Positions 57,745 through 64,000 of a DNA stretch of 64,000 nucleotides are shown here, one piece after another. The DNA is taken from assembly GCF_000737335.2 (NCBI RefSeq), contig NZ_JMCC02000001.1, positions 1 to 64,000 of the forward strand, read 5' to 3'. Positions within the stretch are counted from its first letter, which is position 1, and each line of letters begins with the position of its first letter. The stretch is from Enhygromyxa salina. Lineage in GTDB: Bacteria > Myxococcota_A > Polyangia > Nannocystales > Nannocystaceae. The position numbers and the translations under genes were made by a program. Below the pieces are notes generated by a model that ran no database searches, had not been told where the DNA came from, and saw only the letters and a list, made by a program, of their open reading frames with translations.

Positions 57745-58734
57745 CTACGGCGCCTGAGAGATCACATCAACGCCCGCGAAGCGCCGCATCCAGTACGTCC
57801 CCGCAGGAAACACAGCCGGCTTGCCCGCGAGCAGCAACGCCCGCGCCGCGGCGTAGTCACGCTCCCACGCCCGGTCCCGCGCCACTTCCTTCAGCACGAG
57901 CCTCAGGCACGGACCCGCGTGCTTTGGCGTGACCGTGAACCGCTCTTCAAAGCTCTGCGGCGCACGATTCCACCGCTGCCCGGCAAGCTTGCGCGGCCCC
58001 ATGAATCGGCGCCCATGCTTGCGCATGTATCGATGGACCTCGAGCTCGCGCTCGCGCACTGCGTCCATCAGCTTTTCGTACAGTGCGTCGTCGTCGAGCT
58101 CGGAGAAGATCGGCGGCCGGACCAGCGTCAGCGAGACCTCCTCGGGCATGTCGCCCTTGTCGTCGAACAGCCCTTTGGGCCGCTTGAAGGTCCGCGTCTC
58201 GCCGAAGCGCCAGCCGATCGTGGTGAAGCCGGGCCACTGGCGCGACCACTTCACGAGGCCCGCCTCGACGGGGTTGGTCAGGGTGTAGACGATGTCCATC
58301 AGCGACTCGCCCTCGGTTGGCCGCCGGGTGTCGCAGGGGCCATCGCCGCTCCAGACGCTGTCACTGCGGCCGAGCTGGGCGTTGCGACCGCGAGCGATGA
58401 GGCTGTGCAGCAGCTGCTTGAAGGGAACGAGGTTGGCGTCGGGATCCGTGAGGTCGGTGTGGTGGTGGTTGGACATCCACAGGCTCGAGTGGATCTGGAT
58501 GCCGTAGCGCGCGGCCGCGTGGGCGAGGCAGTAGCCGACGAAGTTGTTGAACTCATCGGGCTCGGGCCCGGGGGAGAACAGCATCAGGCGGTTGATACAG
58601 CGCCGGGTGATCTTGTACTGGCGACCACGGTAGATCGGCTGCGCGCGGACGCGCGGGTAGTCGCGGGCGAGGCCGCGGGCTCGGTTGTTCGCCCGACGGG
58701 CGGCGCTCTCTTGTTTCTGCGCGGGAGTGGCCAC
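57745..58734 (-). CDS. REP-associated tyrosine transposase (RAYT), IS200-like
   Basis: A 329-residue protein with a Y1 transposase core: GRQYKITRRCINRLMLF, the HUH motif in MSNHHHTDL (His90 and His92), and VYTLTNPVEAGLV with candidate catalytic Tyr150. This matches RAYTs, stand-alone single-strand nucleases that process REP palindromes. The C-terminal 120 residues extend beyond the usual RAYT length (about 150-230), so a fused or elongated domain is present. GTG start. Three repeats with small palindromes sit just upstream of its start, as expected for a RAYT that maintains its own repeats. Not part of a classical IS; no terminal inverted repeats seen. Confidence 0.9.
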   Translation of the reverse strand: MATPAQKQESAARRANNRARGLARDYPRVRAQPIYRGRQYKITRRCINRLMLFSPGPEPDEFNNFVGYCLAHAAARYGIQIHSSLWMSNHHHTDLTDPDANLVPFKQLLHSLIARGRNAQLGRSDSVWSGDGPCDTRRPTEGESLMDIVYTLTNPVEAGLVKWSRQWPGFTTIGWRFGETRTFKRPKGLFDDKGDMPEEVSLTLVRPPIFSELDDDALYEKLMDAVRERELEVHRYMRKHGRRFMGPRKLAGQRWNRAPQSFEERFTVTPKHAGPCLRLVLKEVARDRAWERDYAAARALLLAGKPAVFPAGTYWMRRFAGVDVISQAP

Positions 58735-58985
58735 GCAGGGCTATCGGCCCGCGGATCCTGGGTGTTGCGTTAATTTTGATGCGCTCGTGGAGCCCAGTGA
58801 TCCGAGGATCAAAATGGAGACTCTGAGTCCGGCGAGGCACCCATACAAGTGATCCGAGGATCAAAATGGAGACTCTGAGTCCGGCGAGGCAAGTGATCCG
58901 AGGATCAAAATGGAGACTCTGAGTCCGGCGAGGCATGGGAATCTTGCCCCCCATACACAGCTGGGTCGCACGACGTCGTGGGAAT
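58735..58985. other. Repeat-containing region upstream of the RAYT gene
   Basis: It holds three REP-like repeats and about 100 bases of flanking sequence without a gene. Confidence 0.7.
58796..58935. repeat. Three REP-like repeats beside the transposase
   Basis: Three 44-bp copies (starts 58796, 58848 and 58892) of AGTGATCCGAGGATCAAAAT followed by GGAGACTCTGAGTCCGGCGA and GGCA. Each has two inverted repeats, GATCC-GA-GGATC and GACTC-T-GAGTC. The first two are spaced by CCCATACA, the last two are adjacent. The GACTC-N-GAGTC core and the GTGATCC start are shared with the array at the left end of the window. Confidence 0.9.
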
Positions 58986-60281
58986 CTAGCCAGCCTGCAG
59001 CTCGGCGAGCATGGGATCGATGATCGTTGCCCAGGTGGCGTGGCGAAGCTGGGCTTGGGCGCGAGGATCCAGGCGGCCGTGCTCGGCCAGCGCCTGGGCG
59101 TGGGGATCGGCCGTGGGGATCGGCCCGGTCGGTCGCAGCTGCTCGCTCACCTCGCGGACAGCGAGCAGCACGGGGGCACCATGCTTGGCGATCGCCCACG
59201 CGAGCGTGCGCCAGGCCAAGGCCGCGTGCTCGCTCTCGTCGTCGGCGATCTCGGCCAGCACCTGCGCGACCGCGGGATCCGTGCAGCCGCGCGCGGCTCG
59301 TTGGGCACCGGCGGCGGCGACCGTCTCGCCCACGCAGCCCTCGATGAAGGTGTCGATCGCAACGCGGATCAGCCCGCCGTCGCGTGGGGCCAGTTGGGGC
59401 GAGGATGCGGGGGCACACGCGCGACCGTAGCGAGCGGCGAGCTCGAAGCAGCGCGCGGCGTGGCGCTGCTCGTCGACGGCGGCGCGCTCACAAGCGGCGA
59501 GCAGCTGGTCGGGTGCGCCCACGGCCTCGAGCTCGGCGCGCACACGCAAGAATGACGCGATCGAGGCGTGCTCGATCAGCGCGTCGGCCAGCCACGCTTG
59601 CGCAAGGCGCTGACGCAGCTCGGTTGGAAGCTCGTCGCGGGTATCGGCCTGGCCGGCCTGGCCGAGCTCGACGAGCTCGGCGAGCTGGGGCTGTCCGCGA
59701 TCATCGAGCAACGGCCGACCACCTGGGCACTGCTCCATCCAGGTGTAGCAGCAGGCGTCGGCCTCACCGGCCGCGCGCTTGGCCCTGGTCGCCACGTGGT
59801 CGATGTTGGCTTGTGCCCGCATCCCCAACAGCGCCTTGCGGGCGTCCTCGTCGATGTCCGCCATCCCGGCAGAAGTGATGGTCCCGGGGCAGCCCTCGAT
59901 GTCCGGGATGTGGGTGCCGAGCGGCACGTTCTGGCTGCGCACACTCGCAACCAGAGACTGCGGCCCACACCATTCGCGCGTGGGGCAAGTCGGTAGATCG
60001 TTCGAATCCGGCGGTGGAGCTGACGATGGTACGCCACCGGAGCCGATCGCGGTCGTCGGCTCGTCCCCTCGATCAGCGCCGCTGTCCTCGGGCTCGAGCT
60101 GGTCGGGGGCCGCCTTACCCCCATCCGCCACCGCGACGTCGGGTTGCGCGGCGCTCTTCTCGTCACCGCTCGTGCAGGCGAGGGTCAACAACAAAGCGGG
60201 CGAGAGCTGCAGTGCACAGCGAAGTCGACGATGCAGTCCAGCGAGATCGGACACGGAAGTCGAGAACAGCGAGGGCGACAT
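58986..60281 (-). CDS. Ferritin-like lipoprotein
   Basis: A 431-residue exported protein. A signal peptide ends in a TLAC lipobox (Cys36). A Pro/Ser/Asp linker and a Cys-containing N-terminal segment (CPTREWCGPQS) follow. The second half has ferritin-like diiron motifs: ALIEHASIASF, DEQRHAARCF, FIEGCVGET and DDESEHAAL. An outer, lipid-anchored ferritin-like protein is unusual, but paralogues occur in Nannocystaceae and related myxobacteria. Possible roles are iron or peroxide handling at the cell surface. An ATG 18 codons upstream is a second possible start. Divergent from the small gene at 60.4 kb. Confidence 0.85.
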   Translation of the reverse strand: MSPSLFSTSVSDLAGLHRRLRCALQLSPALLLTLACTSGDEKSAAQPDVAVADGGKAAPDQLEPEDSGADRGDEPTTAIGSGGVPSSAPPPDSNDLPTCPTREWCGPQSLVASVRSQNVPLGTHIPDIEGCPGTITSAGMADIDEDARKALLGMRAQANIDHVATRAKRAAGEADACCYTWMEQCPGGRPLLDDRGQPQLAELVELGQAGQADTRDELPTELRQRLAQAWLADALIEHASIASFLRVRAELEAVGAPDQLLAACERAAVDEQRHAARCFELAARYGRACAPASSPQLAPRDGGLIRVAIDTFIEGCVGETVAAAGAQRAARGCTDPAVAQVLAEIADDESEHAALAWRTLAWAIAKHGAPVLLAVREVSEQLRPTGPIPTADPHAQALAEHGRLDPRAQAQLRHATWATIIDPMLAELQAG

Positions 60282-60370
60282 GGCGGCCAGGATACAATGA
60301 AGCACCGCGAAGTTTGTGCGCCGTGTCGAGTTCATGCTCCCGATCCACGTGGGCCGCCTATGCTGATCGG

Positions 60371-60667
60371 GTGAGAGATGTGCAGCCCAGCGGCGATGGG
60401 TTGAGCGAGCACCTGCGCGCGCTCGAGCGGCGCCTGGCGATCGAGCTCGAGCGCTTCGGTCGACAACAGGCGCTCGGGCCCGAGCTGTTCCCTGGTGTGG
60501 TCATCCACGCTTCAGAGGCCGCCCGCGCGCTGGAGGAGCTCCACGACCACCGCGGCGATCCGGGCATCGACGCGGACTATCTGCGCGCGCCATGCAGCGA
60601 CGCCAGAGCCAGCCAAGCTCGGGGCCTGGCGGATAAGACATCCGATGCGAGTTTGGGGGTGGAGTGA
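60371..60667 (+). CDS. Short frame, possible remnant of an ATPase-type protein
   Basis: A 98-residue frame with a GTG start and helical, charged composition (LRALERRLAIELERFGRQQA, then VVIHASEAARALEELHDH). It recalls the N-terminal helices of myxobacterial AAA-type ATPases, but no nucleotide-binding motif follows. I consider it a truncated gene. Low certainty. Confidence 0.35.
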   Translation: MRDVQPSGDGLSEHLRALERRLAIELERFGRQQALGPELFPGVVIHASEAARALEELHDHRGDPGIDADYLRAPCSDARASQARGLADKTSDASLGVE

Positions 60668-61063
60668 ACGCCGCGCCGCTCATTTTCGGGATGTGGATAG
60701 GCAGGCGAAGTGGGCTCGGGCCGGGTCGGGTGGCGAACAGGCCCCCAACTTCACCCCGTTCGGCTCGGTCTCGCGCCGGGCCTGCCTTGGTCTCTGAGCC
60801 CAAGCCACGGCTCCGCCATCTCGGCCTGGTCAGGGGACGGGTCGTTCACGCCGCGAAGTCGAGTGGTTCGACCGTGGGCCGAGGAACGTCGGCCCCCAAG
60901 AGCACAAGATCAACTGAACGCGAGCACACGAGACACTCGGGCGGGCAGCGGGGGACGTCGCGCGAGTGGCTGCGACGCAGCCGACGCGCCGGATGCTGCT
61001 CCAGCACGCGCCGTGTGTTCAATTTACCTGGAGCGACCATGCTCCGAGTAAAACTGGGCCAGG
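60668..61063. other. Intergenic stretch without a confident gene
   Basis: About 400 bases. A minus-strand frame of 64 residues ending SVDLVLLGADVPRPTVEPLD is coding-like only at its end and has no usable ribosome site. No repeats seen. Confidence 0.4.
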
Positions 61064-62173
61064 ATGATCGTCGAACGCACCACTTCCACGCAAGCGCAGG
61101 GGTGGTCGAGCGCGGGGATGCTCGTCGCGCTGCTGCTGCTCGGCGCCTGCACGCCCGAACTCGGGCACTCCCCAGCACCGCTCGCGCCGTCGGCTGCGGC
61201 GCTGGCTGAAACCGCCGAGCTCGCTGCGGGCCTCGACGCCGCCAACGGCATGGCGCGTGGGCGCGCAACGGCAGACCTCGGCGGTGTTGCCCTCTCCCTC
61301 GCTGACGCGACGCTGCTGCAACTCACCGGCGCCGGCAGCCCCTGCACACTCGACGAGGACGCGAAGCTGCTGGTCATGTTCGAGGGGCCCGAGGCGTTTG
61401 CGCTGGTCGGCGATCGGTCGCCGCGGATCGTCGCGCGCGAACGTGACTCCGGGGACCTGCAATGCTGGCCGATATCCGCCCGCGGGCGCGTCGAACCGAC
61501 CGACTTCACGCCCACGACACCGCAGCTCGAGCTCGCGCTCGGACCCGCAGAGGATCACGCAGCGGCTCGGCAGCTGACGAGCGCGGATCTGCGGCCCGAA
61601 CTCGAGGGCGCCGAGGCGATGACGCTCGAGCTGCTCGACGCGGCGCTCCACCTGCGGGTCACGAGCCAGGCGGGCGCGCTGCTGCTGGACTGGGAAGCTG
61701 GCGAGCCGTGCGAGCGACACGAGGCGTCCGTCGCCGCGCTGCGACGCGAGGCGGGCGTCGTGCTCGTGCTCGCGCAGCTGTGTGACGCGTGCCCGAGCTG
61801 CGACCACGGGGAGAATCGCTTGCACACGACCGACGAGATTTGGTGGCCCGATCGCGGGTCCCCCTTGCTCGCCGCGAGCCAGTCGCTCCACACCAGCGCC
61901 GAGGGCTCGATGGACGCGGGCCAGCGCAGCGTCGAGAGCCGTACGCGCGAGTCCTGGCGGCTGAACGCGGGCGCCCTGCACCACGATCTCGTCGAGCGCG
62001 AGATCACCCACAGTCGTTACGAGTGCGCCGACGATGACGAAAGCGACTGCTGTGTGCGCGAGTCCGTCGAGGCCGCCCGCGCTGCGTCGTGGATCTACGC
62101 GCCGAGCTCGGGCGCTCCCCACACCTGGATCGTCGACGAGGCCAGCGCCACGGACGACGGCGAGTGCGAGTGA
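61064..62173 (+). CDS. Putative lipoprotein, unknown function
   Basis: A 369-residue secreted lipoprotein (lipobox LLGAC, Cys29). It has a long helical-acidic body (AALAETAELAAGLDAANGMA; SLADATLLQLTGAGSPCTLD), clustered cysteines near the middle (CDACPSCDHGE) and near the end (DESDCCVRES), and a Glu/Asp-rich C-terminus (DDGECE). No known domain. Upstream lacks an obvious ribosome site. It is followed 64 bases later by the operon at 62.2 kb, separated by a promoter-like element. Confidence 0.75.
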   Translation: MIVERTTSTQAQGWSSAGMLVALLLLGACTPELGHSPAPLAPSAAALAETAELAAGLDAANGMARGRATADLGGVALSLADATLLQLTGAGSPCTLDEDAKLLVMFEGPEAFALVGDRSPRIVARERDSGDLQCWPISARGRVEPTDFTPTTPQLELALGPAEDHAAARQLTSADLRPELEGAEAMTLELLDAALHLRVTSQAGALLLDWEAGEPCERHEASVAALRREAGVVLVLAQLCDACPSCDHGENRLHTTDEIWWPDRGSPLLAASQSLHTSAEGSMDAGQRSVESRTRESWRLNAGALHHDLVEREITHSRYECADDDESDCCVRESVEAARAASWIYAPSSGAPHTWIVDEASATDDGECE

Positions 62174-62200
62174 TGAGGTCTCCTCTCCACTATCGTCGGA

Positions 62201-62229
62201 TTGACACCAACGGTGGTCGCAGATAGCAT
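62201..62229 (+). promoter_or_regulatory. Sigma70-type promoter of the small operon
   Basis: TTGACA (6/6 of the consensus) is followed by exactly 17 bases and TAGCAT (4/6 of TATAAT). The first codon starts eight bases after the -10 element, so the transcript would be leaderless or nearly so. The sequence is AT-richer than its surroundings. Confidence 0.55.
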
Positions 62230-62237
62230 TTTGGGCC

Positions 62238-62495
62238 ATGTTCGATGTCTTTGACGCTGAACGCCTCTGCCCAGTGTGCGATTTGGTGACTTTTAGTCCG
62301 GTCATATTGCAAATCCAAACGCAGCTGCCGTTGATCAATCGCCTGCGTTATTATGGCGTGGGCGATGCGATCGAGATTCCCGACACGAGCTCTGCTTGGG
62401 CCGTGACAGCGACGACGACGACGACCTCGATTCAAACGACGGTTGAGGCCCCAGGCCCGAGCGCATCGCACCGCGGCAGCGGGGGCAGTTCATGA
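62238..62495 (+). CDS. Operon gene 1: small CPVC protein, unknown
   Basis: An 85-residue protein. The first 48 residues (DVFDAERLCPVCDLVTFSPV, ending with DAIEIP) look like a small globular domain with a CPVC pair. The rest is Thr-rich and disordered. Its TGA stop overlaps the next start as ATGA, so translation is coupled. It probably starts at or near the transcription start. An indel in CCC near 62381 would give an acidic shorter end instead, but the ATGA overlap supports the reading shown. Confidence 0.6.
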   Translation: MFDVFDAERLCPVCDLVTFSPVILQIQTQLPLINRLRYYGVGDAIEIPDTSSAWAVTATTTTTSIQTTVEAPGPSASHRGSGGSS

Positions 62496-63159
62496 CGTGC
62501 CTGATTCCCGACCCGCCGCCGGCACCCGAGCCGCGTTGGTCAGGCAGCGGGTACCTCGAGCTCGAGGCCGAAGGCTTACCTGGCGCCGTCGAGGTCCGCA
62601 TCTCCACCTACACGGACGAGGGCGTCACCTTGCAGCCGATCAAGCTCCCCGTCGGCACCGTCATCGCCTCGGGCGAGGCCGAGCATACGGTCGCCGGTAC
62701 CCCTGATGACGAATTGGTGGTGCCAGTCGACGAACAGCTGGCCAAGGCCCCGTGGGAGAGCTTCAAAGATCCGTATGGGAAGGTCGACTGGCCGATCACG
62801 TTCACGGTGACGACCCCCCCGGTCACGAGCCGCTGACCGCGACGACGCGGACTTCGCCGGAAACCCCGGCTGTCCCAAGCAGGTCGTCGCTGGAAGCGGC
62901 AGCAACCAAGGGCCGACCTTCAAGACAATGAAGGCGTGGGCCAGCGATCAATTGCCGAAGCTTGCGGGTGCGCTGAACAAGGGTCGGGAAAAATAGCTCG
63001 ATACGCGGTAGAAGAACACCCACCCCAGCGTCGCGTCTCATCACCTGCCCCATCCACAAAAAGCGCGTCAAGAAGCCCGACGACCCCGCCGAAGCGAAGC
63101 GTTTCGATGACCTCGATGCCAAGGTCCAAGACATCGTGAACGCTGCCCGCCTCCGATGA
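62492..63159 (+). pseudogene. Operon gene 2: interrupted by two homopolymer indels, unknown
   Basis: As read, the frame ends after 114 residues (MTCLIPDPPPAPEPRWSGSG, ending TTPPVTSR). Removing one base from a 7-C run near 62814-62820 and one from a 5-A run near 62989-62993 restores a 221-residue protein: the recovered part has GPTFKTMKAWASDQLPKLAG and TCPIHKKRVKKPDDPAEAKR and ends FDDLDAKVQDIVNAARLR. The restored stop overlaps the next start as ATGA. I see no known family. Both indels lie in homopolymers, so sequencing error is likely, but real inactivation cannot be excluded. A GGGGG run precedes the start. Confidence 0.6.
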
Positions 63160-63575
63160 GCACCATGTCTGAACCACGGCAACATGTGCGGTACCTGCCT
63201 CCTCCCTTTGTCGGAGATCAATGGATGATGTTCGGCCAAGGGTTCACGCTCGAGGGCCCGCTTCCGCAGGGACTGGGTGATGATGCCAACCTGCTCGATG
63301 CCAATCCGAGGATGCGCCTGACATGTGTGTTCGTCCAGACGAGCACGGGGAATTTCCGCAACGCAGCGGCTCTTGTAGCATTGTGTGACGAGCCGGATGT
63401 CGCGGTGGATTGCGCGACCTGTCTGTCACGACCGCAAGCTATGCGCCGACATGCCTCAGCTCCGCACCTAACCCGGAACGAACTTAGGGTGTGCAGCGCT
63501 AGATCGGAAGGGCGGACCGGGCCGAGCTGGGCAGCGGGGACTCGTGGCCGGGTTGCTTGCTGGGGATCTTGCTGA
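63156..63575 (+). CDS. Operon gene 3: unknown
   Basis: A 139-residue protein as read. The first 65 residues (EPRQHVRYLPPPFVGDQWMM; DDANLLDANPRMRLTCVFVQ) are protein-like, and a CATC pair follows. The last 25 residues overlap the opposite-strand oxidoreductase end and lie near a sequence resembling an adapter, so the true C-terminus is uncertain. Its start overlaps the previous stop (ATGA). The family is unknown. Confidence 0.55.
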   Translation: MSTMSEPRQHVRYLPPPFVGDQWMMFGQGFTLEGPLPQGLGDDANLLDANPRMRLTCVFVQTSTGNFRNAAALVALCDEPDVAVDCATCLSRPQAMRRHASAPHLTRNELRVCSARSEGRTGPSWAAGTRGRVACWGSC

Positions 63576-64000
63576 TCGCTCGCTCGGCGAGCGCGGTGAT
63601 CGTGAGGCTGGGGTTGACGCCAGGGTTGGCCGAGATCGCGGCGCCGTCGATCACGTACATGCCCTCGTAGCCGAACACGCGGTGCTGCGGGTCGATCACG
63701 CCCTCGTTGGCGGTGCGACCCATGCACGCGCCGCCAAGAATGTGTGCGGTCGTGGGGATGTTGAGGGCGGTCTCGGTGACCATTGAGCCGGCGAAGCCTT
63801 GGACACGGTCGGCGACCGCGGCGGCGAGCTCGGTGGCTTCGGGGATCGAGGCGGTTGGAGCCTGGCCATGCTCGAGGTCGCTGCCCATGTGCTTGCGCAG
63901 CGCGCCCTTGCGGCGGAATCGGAGCGTGCCGTCGGCCGAGCGCATGTACAGCAAGATGATCGTGTACTTGGCCCAGTCGGGGACGAAGTAGCTCTTGAGA
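63499..64000 (-). CDS. GMC oxidoreductase, C-terminal part (cut at window edge)
   Basis: The last 166 residues of a glucose-methanol-choline family flavoenzyme; the gene enters from the right edge. Seen are GGACMGRTANEGVIDPQHRV and MYVIDGAAISANPGVNPSLT (the GMC_C substrate-binding and catalytic domain with the conserved N-P dipeptide), and ITALAERAISK. The pattern resembles cholesterol-oxidase-like members. The FAD-binding half is outside the window. It probably oxidises a hydrophobic alcohol; the substrate is unknown. The end near 63499 has an adapter-like sequence, so the last few residues need checking. Confidence 0.88.
   Translation of the reverse strand, partial: LKSYFVPDWAKYTIILLYMRSADGTLRFRRKGALRKHMGSDLEHGQAPTASIPEATELAAAVADRVQGFAGSMVTETALNIPTTAHILGGACMGRTANEGVIDPQHRVFGYEGMYVIDGAAISANPGVNPSLTITALAERAISKIPSKQPGHESPLPSSARSALPI

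Noticed and set aside
59995..60020. GTTCGAATCC, a T-loop-like word
   Set aside because: It sits inside the ferritin-like gene and no acceptor or anticodon stem can be built around it.
60846..61040. 64-residue minus-strand frame
   Set aside because: Only its end looks coding, and the ribosome site is too close to the start.

Overview
The window is high-GC and reads as chromosomal DNA of a myxobacterium, most likely of the Nannocystaceae type (Nannocystis, Plesiocystis, Enhygromyxa and relatives). I infer this from several signs: many lipoproteins with long Gly-Asp linkers encoded by GGNGAY hexanucleotide tracts, a MYXO-CTERM-like surface anchor, DUF4215 CGDG..CDDGN repeats, an AgmX/PglI-type protein, Ser/Thr kinases, an FHA-sigma54 activator, and a Rieske oxygenase of the sterol/steroid type. 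No rRNA, tRNA, CRISPR array, prophage or integrated plasmid was found.

Layout. 1-0.7 kb: a tandem array of palindrome-containing repeats that abuts the stop of a GT-C-like membrane protein. 2.3-9.5 kb: secreted and lipid-anchored proteins (IgGFc-binding-like, MYXO-CTERM, AgmX, VWA) around a YaaA homologue. 9.5-13.4 kb: a metzincin lipoprotein, a membrane histidine kinase and an outer-membrane barrel candidate. 13.7-18.4 kb: a three-gene export module (DUF1549-like lipoprotein, Tat-exported DUF1501 protein, cytochrome-c-like lipoprotein). 18.5-22.4 kb: a 3 x 75-bp hairpin repeat, a GD-tail lipoprotein, a CPA2 K+/H+ antiporter with a TrkA-C domain, and a Cys-rich lipoprotein with a frame-broken tail. 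22.5-27.5 kb: PilY1 and PilX type IV pilus genes. 27.7-29.7 kb: a coupled DUF3501 / Fe-S reductase pair; a rubrerythrin and a Bcp-type peroxiredoxin lie further on (36.7-37.8 kb). 31-36.3 kb: a PAS-STAS protein, two Tat-exported poly-gamma-glutamate-hydrolase-like paralogues and an FHA-sigma54 activator. 37.8-39.6 kb: a luciferase-like oxidoreductase and two small unknown genes. 39.6-44.5 kb: a probable operon of an FG-GAP repeat lipoprotein, a Ser/Thr kinase and a TPR-like membrane protein. 45-50.2 kb: VCBS, PEGA, Cys-rich (frameshifted), zincin and BtuF-like proteins. 50.2-51.7 kb: a compact nucleosidase plus unknown-protein pair. 51.7-57.4 kb: MetG, a Rieske oxygenase, a kinase and an RRM protein. 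57.4-59 kb: a 133-bp duplication and a REP-associated tyrosine transposase (RAYT) beside three repeats that resemble the array at the left end. 59-64 kb: a ferritin-like lipoprotein, an unknown lipoprotein, a three-gene ATGA-coupled operon of unknown function behind a near-consensus promoter, and the 3' end of a GMC oxidoreductase.

Best candidates for something undescribed are (i) the nucleosidase/unknown pair at 50.25-51.66 kb, (ii) the coupled operon at 62.2-63.6 kb, (iii) the RAYT and its two related repeat arrays, and (iv) a dispersed hairpin repeat at 2.4, 6.1, 13.8 and 18.5 kb that in one place forms part of a signal peptide. Several reading frames break at short homopolymers (22.24, 22.30, 47.72, 62.82 and 62.99 kb). 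Each could be a sequencing or assembly indel or real decay, and this should be kept in mind when using those genes.
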